Positions 56,160 through 64,000 of a stretch of DNA of 64,000 nt are shown piece after piece. The DNA is taken from assembly GCA_013115135.1 (NCBI GenBank), contig JABANP010000005.1, positions 372,001 through 436,000 on the forward strand, read 5' to 3'. Every line of letters starts with the position of its first letter. The first letter of the stretch is position 1. The translations under genes were made by a program, and so were the position numbers. Source of the DNA: Perkinsus olseni (lineage: Eukaryota > Perkinsozoa > Perkinsida > Perkinsidae). Under the pieces are notes generated by a model. That model did no database searches. It saw nothing but the letters and a program-made list of their open reading frames with translations, and had not been told where the DNA came from.

Positions 56160-58318
56160 ATGTCATCTTTGGGACGAAAGACTGCTTGGAATGATGACGA
56201 TGATGAGGAGGAGGAAGAAGGAGAGGAGGAAGAGAGCAACAACCTGTCCTCCTCTAGCGGCCCTGTGTAGGTGGAACTCTGACCTGTTTCGGCATGGGTC
56301 ATCCGTTTTGACCGTTATCGATTTCCAGGTCGCCACCACGAATCACCGGCGTTGTGATCCGGTCTCGAAGCTCCTCGACTGCCGGGGCTGGTCAGGCTAT
56401 GAGGAGCACGCGCATTGGCAGCATTCTGGAACTGCCCTTCGAGATGTTGCAGGGCCCTCTGTCGTAAGTCCCTCTTCTATGGTCGATTTGGTGATGTTAT
56501 GGTATGATGTGCTCAACCTACCTATTCTGACAGACAGATCTTCTCTCCGATGAGTCGGTCGTGTTGTAGGAAGATCTCTGTAGTTGGTATGTCGGCGGCT
56601 AGGCAGGGGGTCTACAACGCGCCGTGATCATCGAGGGCTCGGTAGAATCTGCGCGGTCAGGTTCCTCGACATTCCCTCTCTGGAGAAAGTCAGCACAGTG
56701 TGCACGGCCTTCTATTCAGCGTCGAGGCAGAGTTCAGTGTGGATGCGGTATTCGAGTACGATTCGTGAAAGGAGTGGTGTAAGGCATCGTGTCATCCTCG
56801 TCAGAGACTGAGGACCCAATCGAGGGTCGTCAGTTGTGCATGTATCGCAGTGGTGTCCGCTTTGATGGCATCTACATATCGAAGTGTCAGTACACGAGGC
56901 GCATCCAGGAAGGAGCTTCCTTGACCGACAATCGGAGGCGGTTAGTCGTTACCTATTACCGGTTATTGAGGTACTGCGTCGCGCATCATCATCACGGGTA
57001 TGGAGGATCAGCTAGGGGCTCCTCAGGTTCCTTCCTTCTGGCAAACTGCTTATGCTCCGTTGTGAGCCCGACCAGATCCCTACTCTCTCTCAACTTCAAT
57101 CGAAGCATTCAAATTCGTAAGGAGAGCGCTTGGTTCTCTGTCCTTGGGTTCCCGCGCCCCATCGAGCTGTGTGGCTGACTGTGTGGCAGTGTGTCAGAAA
57201 GCGACTCGTCGACTCGAGTGGCTCCAACTACGGTGACATCATTTCCTAATAGTGTTTCCTGGTGCTTAGAGGCCTACCGGACGCCGTGGTGAGGAACTTG
57301 GAGATAGCAAGGGCAGCGAATAAGCCTGTGAAGGCCGCCATAGACGTAGGCCAGGTCGTCCCCTGGGCTAGCGTCAGGGCCCATCGTCCAGCATGAGAAT
57401 AGTTCCGCTTCTGTGAGCAGTTGCTGCGTGACTATGACCCTGATCGTGGATTCATCGGAGTGACCTTGAGTAAGCAGCAGAAGATCATCGAGAGTGTCGC
57501 GGAGTGCAAGTGGAATTACCCTGACGGCGATAAGGTGAGCTGCGGCAGGCTACTGCGTCGCCCCTGTTCAGCATGGTTTGACCGTACATCAGCAATCAGG
57601 CGAAAGATCGCGGGCTCTCGGACTCTTTGCGACAGGCCCGGAAAGAAAGTCGCTTCCGGGATTTTCACTACCCTAGTCACTGTGCGGTTCCTGCCTTCAG
57701 ACCGTGGTGGAGTTCTCGTTTACTGATGGTGATGAGCGATGGGCCGGTGCATTGGGTGTAGAATCAGCTAAGACGAGGCCGGGGTACAGACTTAAATGGC
57801 AAAGGTATGCTACCTCACTGCCCTGCCCTTCCACCCAGCCTGCGCTCCCTTCAGCTACCGTTACTGGTCCCGCCGCGCTCTGGCTGAGCGGCTGGCTGAC
57901 GAGCGCACCGTCCGCCGGGAGCTCCTGCTTGCCCAGCTACGAAGAGTTAATGCGAGAAGTGGTGAGCAACCCTCGGGGGAGTACCCGTTTCAAGAGCACG
58001 TCTTTGCCGCCTTTCGGAGGCGCATGGCGATTCTTTCTTCTGTACCGTCTTGTCGTAGCGAAGTGACTCTTGCCTTGTAGATGGTAACATTGTTTTGGCG
58101 GATGTGCTCCGAGATCTCGAGCAGATGGATGATCTCCCGGAAGAGGACAACTCCGTACTCGACGATCTCAGTAGGCTAGCTTCGCTCCGCCCGTTTTTCA
58201 ATGTTCTTGAACCGCAGGTCCACCGCCCGACTTGGTTGAGGAGATTAAGCTGCCGAACCGCGAGCACTTCCCTCCCTTCCGGTTCAAGATGTTCAAGCAG
58301 CTGTCACACTTGTTCTGA
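56160..58318 (+). CDS. FBXO9/Hrt3-like F-box protein
   Basis: Eleven exons: 56160-56266, 56329-56463, 56646-56778, 56834-56970, 57027-57116, 57270-57354, 57421-57534, 57701-57804, 57855-57961, 58081-58170 and 58218-58318; 400 aa, near the usual 440. An acidic N-terminus (NDDDDEEEEEGEEEES) precedes an F-box split by an intron: ILELPFEMLQ, then ICAVRFLDIPSLEKVSTVC, TAFYSASRQSSVW. The FBXO9-specific region follows: RFDGIYISKCQYTRRIQEG, VTYYRLLRFLPSGKLLMLRC. FBXO9 proteins recruit substrates to SCF ubiquitin ligases. The C-terminal 130 residues (ALAERLADERTVRRELLLAQ, PPFRFKMFKQLSHLF) are less family-like. Confidence 0.75.
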
Positions 58319-58867
58319 AAAATAACTTTTCTCGGTCTTTTCCGTAACAACAATTCTCTCCCTTTCGCGTTTCGTGTTAAGTTGGTCTTCACGGGAGCTC
58401 AGTGTGGATGACATTAATGAACGCCTACCGAACGGTGGAGACCTCCATAACGATAGGTTGATAGTGCCCATCGCCTTGTCAATAGTTAGCCTCGTATCCC
58501 CGACCTTCCTTGTGAACTTCACGTCCGACAGCCGAGGTCAGCTGTGGGACTTCATGCATGAGGTTGTTCGTGAATTTGAACCGGCATGTGTGTGTGAGTT
58601 AGTAGTCCAACGCTTACGGTTCTGGCTTAGTTAGAGTCTTGCCGATGTGCACAGTTGGAGACTGTTATTTTTTGTGTTTTGTAGACTGGGTTATATTCAA
58701 CCAGGGAGGCTTCCTTTCCTCCTGGCATCCACATCGACCCAGTGCACGACATACGAAATTTCGGCGCAAGTAGGATAGGCCCGGGAAGGTGTCTCGGGTT
58801 CGTGATCAGTCGGACTGGAGTCCAGTGGCGTCATCCCTCTTCAGGCTTGTCTCTTGCGCCCTGCTTC
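58319..58867. other. Intergenic stretch
   Basis: The first bases after the stop (CTGAAAAATAACTTTTCTCGG) loosely echo the CTGAGAAAAGTTTTCTC inverted repeat seen at 5901 and 17673. A frame at 58374-58634 has a hydrophobic run (LIVPIALSIVSLVSPTFLV) but no start context or splice support. Confidence 0.35.
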
Positions 58868-61800
58868 ATGGCGCCCCCTCCCAATCAACCAGCAGGGCCT
58901 TCATACGCTCCTCTGGATGTTCACTGCCCAAGAGTCCTACGTCGGCAACACTTTCTAGTCAAGAAATCTAACCACGGGAATTGCTACCCTCCTCCGGGGC
59001 CCCCTCCTTCCCAGTACCCCTGCGGCCCTGCTCCCGTCTATCCTCATTATAGCCAGCAAGCTCCGCGGATGCCTCTGGAGACTGGGCAGACGCAAGAGGA
59101 TTGCAACAGTGGGCCTGCTGGTTTGGTGACCTATGGTTCGATGGCTGCGTACGGTATTGAGCCCCTCGGCGCCAACTACGGTGGTGGTCATCAGTACGGT
59201 TCACAGGGTGCCGGGTGCCACGACACTTACCACTGGCGAGGCGCGAATGCTTCCCAGTCCTGCGCCCTTCGTTATAGCGGAGGTTGTGTTGATCCCCGGT
59301 ACTACGGTCGAGAGGGGGCGGATTGCCAGGGCTACAACCCGGTCTATAGCGGTGCTGGCTTCCCCCATGGCGACCCCCGTTACGATCAAGACAGTGCTGA
59401 CCCTCAGAACTGCTACTCTCACATGGGGAACAACGAAGCTGGCGATGGGTTCCGATCCTACGACCGGATACCGAGATCATGGCCGGAGCATGGGCCACAC
59501 CAGCAAGCTCTCTGGGAACCGCACGCTCATGATCGTCTTCATCATGGTGAACGTAGTGGGCAGCATCCGGCAGCCGCCTTCGGAGGGTCTGGGGGCGGAA
59601 CCTTCGCTGGGCACGGTCTTACGGCCTCTAGCGGGGGGCCCAGCGTCAATGAGAGCACTGTCATGGAGTCGTCCCCGTGGAATGGCCAGCGCACGTCATC
59701 TGAGGGAGTGCCAAGGGGTGCCGGAGGTCGGAGTCCGCGAGAAGAGCGGACTCGACGGGACGATGAACGTGAGCGTGATGATCGCAGGCGTGAGCGTGGG
59801 GATCGTGAAAGATATCGGGATCGCAGCCACCAGCGTGGCAGCCGAGGCCAGAGGAGTCCTCGACAGCACAATGACCACGGCGAACGTGGTGTAGGTGAGG
59901 GTAGAAGGAGGGACGATACACCCGAACTTGGCCGGGAACGACGAGAGAGCAGACGACGACATCGGGACCAGAGCGTTCGGGGGGATCGACCTCGGGACCA
60001 CGATGGCCGTCAACATCGGGAGCGGACTCGGGATCGACATCGAGACCGGCGGACGGACCAAGATGAGCGGCGAGACCGGCGGACTGACCAAGATGAGCGG
60101 CGAGACCGGCGGACGGACCAAGATGAGCGGCGAGACCGGCGGACGGACCGAGATCGGCATCGAGAGCGGCGAAGAGACCGAGACGAGCGTCAAGAACGAG
60201 ATCGAAGTGATCACCGAGAGCGCGGTGAATCCCGTGAGAACCATCGAGGCCACCATGAGCGACAGGACCGCCAAGGTGGCTTCGATGATCAACACGGAAG
60301 CCGGGAGAAGCATCATGGCCAACCCCTCCTCCATAGTCGAGAGCGTGAGGAACGGCATCCAGGGGAGGGCAGAAGTGCGCCGCAGGGGGACGCAGACGGG
60401 CATCGGAGGGCGAGAAGCCCTGACGGCGATCAGGATAGGAGAGGCCATCCACCGGATGATAGGGAGCCTGGTCTCAGAGGTCCTGTACCGGAGCGCCGAC
60501 GTTCTCCTAGGAGGCCCAGGAGGAGGTCTGAGAGTCGCTACCGAGATGACCGTTTGCATGAGACCAGGCGGGAGAACGAGGAGGCCGCCGATCAGACGGC
60601 TCAGCGTCGGGAGGCACTACTGAGGCTCCTGGAGCTGCCAGGAATCTCAGTGAAGCAAATAACTTATGTTGAGGACACGGACGGCCACGAGTATAGTTTA
60701 CAGCTCGACCAGGACCGGCCAGCTGTCATTCCCAGCACCAGCACGAGCGCCAGCTCCTACAGGCCTTGTCCGACCCCTGCACTCCCAGCTGCGGCCTGGG
60801 ACAATTCCCGTGAGCGCCAGTCAGTTGGGGCGAGTTGGACTCCGCCGGACAGTCAGTGGCCCCCGGTGGCGCCTTCGACTACGATGGCACTGCAGCGGAG
60901 GCACACTGATCTGGTGCCGCTACGCGAGCGTCTCTGGGGTCAGTACTCGGCTGGCGCTCAGGCCGAGATCGCTGCCATTGAAGCTGGCCACTATGGATCC
61001 ATCTGCAGCAGGCCGGAACCTGTTCTCGAATACCCCCAGTACAGTAGTCATTCTCTGCATCGTGAGGGGGAGGAAGCTCTGACGCCGAGGAGCCGAGCAG
61101 CGCGCGGTATTGTGGTTCCGTTCCAAAAGGACTACTATAAGCTTAAGGACTCGATGTCGTCAGGGATGCGTCGCCGAGCGGAGGCCTCACAGTGGGGACA
61201 GCGGGTTGCTGCGGACTCTACGTACTACATTGAAGAGGTCACTGACTCGGCCGTCGAGGAGAACTGGCGGCTTCGTGGTGGTTGGAGCGAGGATGAGTGT
61301 TACGGCGCAGCACACATAGATCAAGCTGCCTTAGAGGGGAGGCTTATGGCCTTCGAAACTGAACTTGATAACGATGAATACTCTGGTCAGTGCGCTGGCG
61401 CTGCGGGGGTGCAGCAGGTCGCCAGAGTCGCGACAAGCCATGACGGTGCCGAGCGAACTGGCCATGCTGCCTCGATGATAGGGGAGTCGGGAGAATCAGT
61501 GGCGATAGCAGCAGCTCAGGAGGATGAGAGCAGCGGCCGACGAGAGGCCGCTGGGACTGCGCAGGCCGTCGCAACTGCTATGGCAGATGTGCCTGATGGT
61601 GTTCCTGCGCGTTCCGAGTCCGAGGGAAGATCGGAGGCAAATGATGAAGGTGTGGACTCGGCGCTGTACGAAGGTGTCACCGAGAGCGGAAACCATAACG
61701 AGATAGCCTCAGAGCTAGAAGAGAGAGGAGGCCGCAAGGGCTCGTTGCTGAGTGATGGTTACGTTACGGTGTCGAGTTTTGTTGACGCGGAAGAAGTGCG

Positions 61801-61978
61801 GACAGAGAACAATGTGAGCCGCTGCGGAGTGAATACAGCAGAAGGGCTGGCGGAACGCCTGACGAGGCTATTCGTCGATAGCGACCAGGCTGCATGGGAG
61901 GACTCCCCTCCTTTGGAGAGGAGGAAGTCTAATAAGAAGGGCGGCAAGAAGAACAACCGCAGGAGGCATAAGAGATGA
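58868..61978 (+). CDS. Large Arg/Asp-rich low-complexity protein
   Basis: Single frame of about 1036 aa from the first in-frame ATG (MAPPPNQPAGPSYAPL). Residues about 1-200 are Pro/Gly/Tyr-rich (QQAPRMPLETGQ, YGGGHQYGSQGAG), a prion-like composition. Residues about 280-560 are dominated by R, D, E and H, with a 30-bp tandem repeat (60042-60150) encoding RRTDQDERRD units. A structured-looking part follows (LLRLLELPGISVKQITYVED; VVPFQKDYYKLKDSM; WRLRGGWSEDECYGAAHID). The end is Lys-rich (KSNKKGGKKNNRRRHKR). RD/RE-rich arms of this kind are typical of spliceosome and RNA-processing factors, so a nuclear RNA role is likely but unproven. An intron in the first 100 codons is possible. Confidence 0.7.
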   Translation: MAPPPNQPAGPSYAPLDVHCPRVLRRQHFLVKKSNHGNCYPPPGPPPSQYPCGPAPVYPHYSQQAPRMPLETGQTQEDCNSGPAGLVTYGSMAAYGIEPLGANYGGGHQYGSQGAGCHDTYHWRGANASQSCALRYSGGCVDPRYYGREGADCQGYNPVYSGAGFPHGDPRYDQDSADPQNCYSHMGNNEAGDGFRSYDRIPRSWPEHGPHQQALWEPHAHDRLHHGERSGQHPAAAFGGSGGGTFAGHGLTASSGGPSVNESTVMESSPWNGQRTSSEGVPRGAGGRSPREERTRRDDERERDDRRRERGDRERYRDRSHQRGSRGQRSPRQHNDHGERGVGEGRRRDDTPELGRERRESRRRHRDQSVRGDRPRDHDGRQHRERTRDRHRDRRTDQDERRDRRTDQDERRDRRTDQDERRDRRTDRDRHRERRRDRDERQERDRSDHRERGESRENHRGHHERQDRQGGFDDQHGSREKHHGQPLLHSREREERHPGEGRSAPQGDADGHRRARSPDGDQDRRGHPPDDREPGLRGPVPERRRSPRRPRRRSESRYRDDRLHETRRENEEAADQTAQRREALLRLLELPGISVKQITYVEDTDGHEYSLQLDQDRPAVIPSTSTSASSYRPCPTPALPAAAWDNSRERQSVGASWTPPDSQWPPVAPSTTMALQRRHTDLVPLRERLWGQYSAGAQAEIAAIEAGHYGSICSRPEPVLEYPQYSSHSLHREGEEALTPRSRAARGIVVPFQKDYYKLKDSMSSGMRRRAEASQWGQRVAADSTYYIEEVTDSAVEENWRLRGGWSEDECYGAAHIDQAALEGRLMAFETELDNDEYSGQCAGAAGVQQVARVATSHDGAERTGHAASMIGESGESVAIAAAQEDESSGRREAAGTAQAVATAMADVPDGVPARSESEGRSEANDEGVDSALYEGVTESGNHNEIASELEERGGRKGSLLSDGYVTVSSFVDAEEVRTENNVSRCGVNTAEGLAERLTRLFVDSDQAAWEDSPPLERRKSNKKGGKKNNRRRHKR
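60042..60160 (+). repeat. 30-bp coding tandem repeat
   Basis: Three full units and a partial fourth, period 30 nt, beginning at about 60042, 60072, 60102 and 60132 (GAGACCGGCGGACGGACCA..). Each encodes ten residues, RRTDQDERRD. Copies differ at one to two positions. Confidence 0.85.
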
Positions 61979-62372
61979 TCATCGTAAGGATCCCGGGACG
62001 ATGCCTTTGGTCGTTTTCCATGCCGCTTATCAGGTATCTCAATCTTAGCCCTCGGTATAACATTGATAACATTCAACTATGTTTGACTTTGATTAATAAC
62101 GTAAGGTTCGAGTCACCATCGGGGGTCATGTATATGCTGCGACACTCAGGTACTCTGCGAGGGCTTCCTTGCATTCAATTCGTTTTCCGTAATCATCAGT
62201 CAGCTTGCGAATCCAAGCAAGTTTGATGCTTTTGAATTTACGTGCTGAACTCGTTGAGTTGACCTCGAAATGAGAGTCAAGGGCCCGGCCAATATTTGCA
62301 TAGTCCGAGCCCCACGGCGCTCACCTCGTAATCAGGGTTGTCGATGGGCTTCATCCAGTTTTTTACGAGCCG
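61979..62372. other. Intergenic stretch
   Basis: AT-richer than its neighbours, with no supportable gene; likely 3' UTR and next promoter. Confidence 0.4.
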
Positions 62373-63295
62373 ATGACTGATGAAGACAGTCGGGCCCTCC
62401 CGAACGGATCAGATACTAGTAGCCCGCCCTCTTCTACGGCCGACCTGACTGTGGAGGAGATTCTAGACAATTTCCGACTGCGTCAGAAATTGGGGCTGAC
62501 ACCCGACCGGGTGATACAGCTAGAGCCCAGCCGGGAGGACACTCTGCGCTTGTACAGAGAGTCTGTTAAAGCATACGAGGAGCTATATGGACCTGGTGGC
62601 GAAAGTAGGAGCTCTTAAGTTCTCATCAGGCACTGGTCATTTTCCTCAGCCGACCGAAGGATTCAATCGCCGACTGCGGGACAGGGACGGAGTATGGCCA
62701 ACGCGAGCCCGTCTTCTCCCTCATCAGTCCTTGATGACACCGCCAACTCTGCCGCAAATCACCGGCGTGGCTCAGCCGACTCGGAGCTTCCAAGTCTCTA
62801 CGCCGAACTCAATACCATTAGACGGGACAAGGCCGCGTTGGAGAAAAAGGTGAGAACTCGTTTCCCTTTATACGCTATTTTTGCGAGGAGATTGAACCCA
62901 TGTGATCAGGTCAGCTCATTGACGGAGAGCCAGATGGTCCTCAACAACCAACGCCGGCCTCCTCTCGGATCAGCTCGAGACAGCCCGTGCGCAGGCCGAG
63001 CGGACTAAAACAGAGAATTCGCGATTGAAGGTTGAAATTGAAGTAACGGTCGGTGAACGCTCTGCACGCGTGCGCATCACGGAGACGTGACGCTCAGTGA
63101 TGCTTTTTCAGGCGATGAAAGTTCGGCGTCGTGAAGCCAATGGTCACGAGTCGGTATTAGCACGAGCCGCTGACCGGTCGTCCAAACTCTGATGATGGCA
63201 AGCTCGAGTTCTACCGAGAGCAGATGAGCATCCTGGCCCGAGAAAACCAGCGGCTGAAGTCGCGATTATCAGGCCTTCAACGGCACCCCAGTTGA
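62373..63295 (+). CDS. Coiled-coil protein, frame interrupted
   Basis: Exons 62373-62604 and 62650-62849 join in phase 1; later coding follows from 62910 and 63113 to a stop at 63293-63295. The N-terminus is acidic and polar (MTDEDSRALPNGSDTSSP), with a helical piece VEEILDNFRLRQKLGL. The rest is coiled coil (SLYAELNTIRRDKAALEKK, LLSDQLETARAQAERTK, LEFYREQMSILARENQRLK). Two places need a one-base shift to keep the coil in frame (about 62955 and 63193), so either sequence errors, extra splice sites or decay are present. No ortholog recognised. Confidence 0.45.
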
Positions 63296-63597
63296 GTGTA
63301 TAATTGTTTTTCGTTCGCCACGTTCATCGTGTTGAGTCTTCCATGAATTAGTCCCGGAGTTTTGTGAGGAAGATTTGAGTGCCTCAATAGGGCGTGCGGC
63401 CCTGTCGAGCGTTATAGAATGCGTTGTGTGCTCACCAGTTACTCGGACTTGCACGTGAAGCGTTCGAGTTCAGAGAACCGACAAGCGCTTGCTGTGGGTG
63501 GGGACGCTTGATCTGGTTCATTCTCGAGTCAATGGAATGCCTCGCCTTTGCTAATCTATGTTTGTAGTTTTTTTTCAGCACGCGTGCACGTCGGTTC
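63296..63597. other. Intergenic stretch
   Basis: A T-rich tract (near 63568) precedes the start of the next gene. Nothing else seen. Confidence 0.4.
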
Positions 63598-64000
63598 ATG
63601 GCCCCGTCTTCGTCCTTCCGAGGCCCCCTTCCCAGGGGAGCCCTCCAGTCCCCAGTACCCTCTGACATCGAGATAGCTCAGAGCGTAAGTCCATTAGCCC
63701 GACCATCGGGAAGCTGGTACGATCCGCGTACTCCCTCGCTGCTGTGTTCAGGTGGCCCCGCTGCACATCCGCAACGTATGCGAGTCGCTTGGCCTCGACG
63801 ATGACGACTACGACTGCTACGGCAAGTTCGCGGCCAAGGTCAACCTGTCTGTTCGGGAGAAACTATCCGGCAGGCCCGATGGGAAGTAAGTTGAAGTGTC
63901 CGTCCGGTAACCTTCAGTTAGATCAGTAGTTCTTCTGACTCTCCTCCCTCCCACAGATACGTCGTGGTCACTGGGGTTACTCCGACCCCCGCTAGGTGAA
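63598..64000 (+). CDS. Formate-tetrahydrofolate ligase, N-terminal part (cut by window edge)
   Basis: Exons 63598-63684, 63752-63885 and 63957 to the edge. The protein begins MAPSSSFRGPLPRG, then the family's start SDIEIAQS, APLHIRNVCESLGL, YDCYGKFAAKVNLSV and GKYVVVTGVTPTP. These are the first 90 or so residues of the ATP-dependent 10-formyl-THF synthetase, either monofunctional or the C-terminal domain of C1-THF synthase. Its role is one-carbon metabolism for purines and initiator tRNA. The expected continuation LGEGKST (phosphate-binding loop) is out of frame by one base because of a run of five C at about 63986-63990, so a sequence error or frameshift is likely. Confidence 0.8.

Noticed and set aside
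59661..60559. Long antisense open frames (260-287 codons) opposite the Arg/Asp-rich gene
   Set aside because: They arise from biased codon use and the 30-bp repeat on the plus strand; their proteins are low-complexity mirrors with no start context.
1..64000. CRISPR arrays, bacterial operons, rRNA genes
   Set aside because: No regular direct repeats with unique spacers, no ribosome-binding-site-spaced gene runs, and no rRNA-like conserved blocks; introns throughout show a eukaryotic nuclear genome.

Overview
The window reads as nuclear DNA of a perkinsid alveolate, most likely Perkinsus. The strongest evidence is a near-complete dinoflagellate/perkinsid spliced-leader sequence at 16742-16762. 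Consistent with this are many short GT-AG introns (mostly about 40-60 nt), genes tightly packed in long same-strand runs, mid-range GC, and a gene mix including a pepsin-like protease, a flagellar-type dynein chain and a long helical-repeat protein. Nearly every gene is interrupted, so the gene models below were assembled by hand from open frames, splice sites and matching intron phases; edges may be off by a base or an exon.

Left part (1-7 kb): four small minus-strand paralogs in tandem (1079-6726). They share a two-intron structure (phase 1, then phase 0) and a central exon with the motif H-S-[IL]-x-F-A-D-E-x-P. I know no described family for them; they are the best candidate for a previously undescribed system. 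From 7.4 to 24.2 kb, plus-strand genes follow: a DUF1279-like membrane protein, an RPKSA-motif protein, a long mitochondrial-looking helical-repeat gene (10.1-15.0 kb), a low-gene stretch holding the spliced-leader relic and a C2H2 finger, a peroxisomal-type dysferlin-domain membrane protein (18.4-20.7 kb), a minus-strand secreted protein, and a PLOD-like glycosyltransferase (22.3-24.1 kb).

Middle (24.7-44.4 kb): an ankyrin/coiled-coil protein; a very long gene with a beta-trefoil-like segment, a coiled-coil rod and a tandem mini-exon array (26.3-32.8 kb); an unrecognised 304+ aa protein; then an accessory-looking region with three GNAT acetyltransferase copies (two degenerate), an aspartic protease with a 45-nt perfect palindrome just upstream, and 3.5 kb of repeats rich in ACGCG.

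Right part (44.6-64 kb): a compact plus-strand run of housekeeping genes: a C2orf81-like protein, UTP15 (small-subunit processome), a dynein intermediate chain, DPH7 (diphthamide pathway), an FBXO9-like F-box protein, a large Arg/Asp-rich low-complexity protein, a coiled-coil protein, and the start of formate-tetrahydrofolate ligase, cut by the window edge. There is no sign of an operon-type functional pathway; same-strand clustering fits the gene organisation of dinoflagellate relatives.
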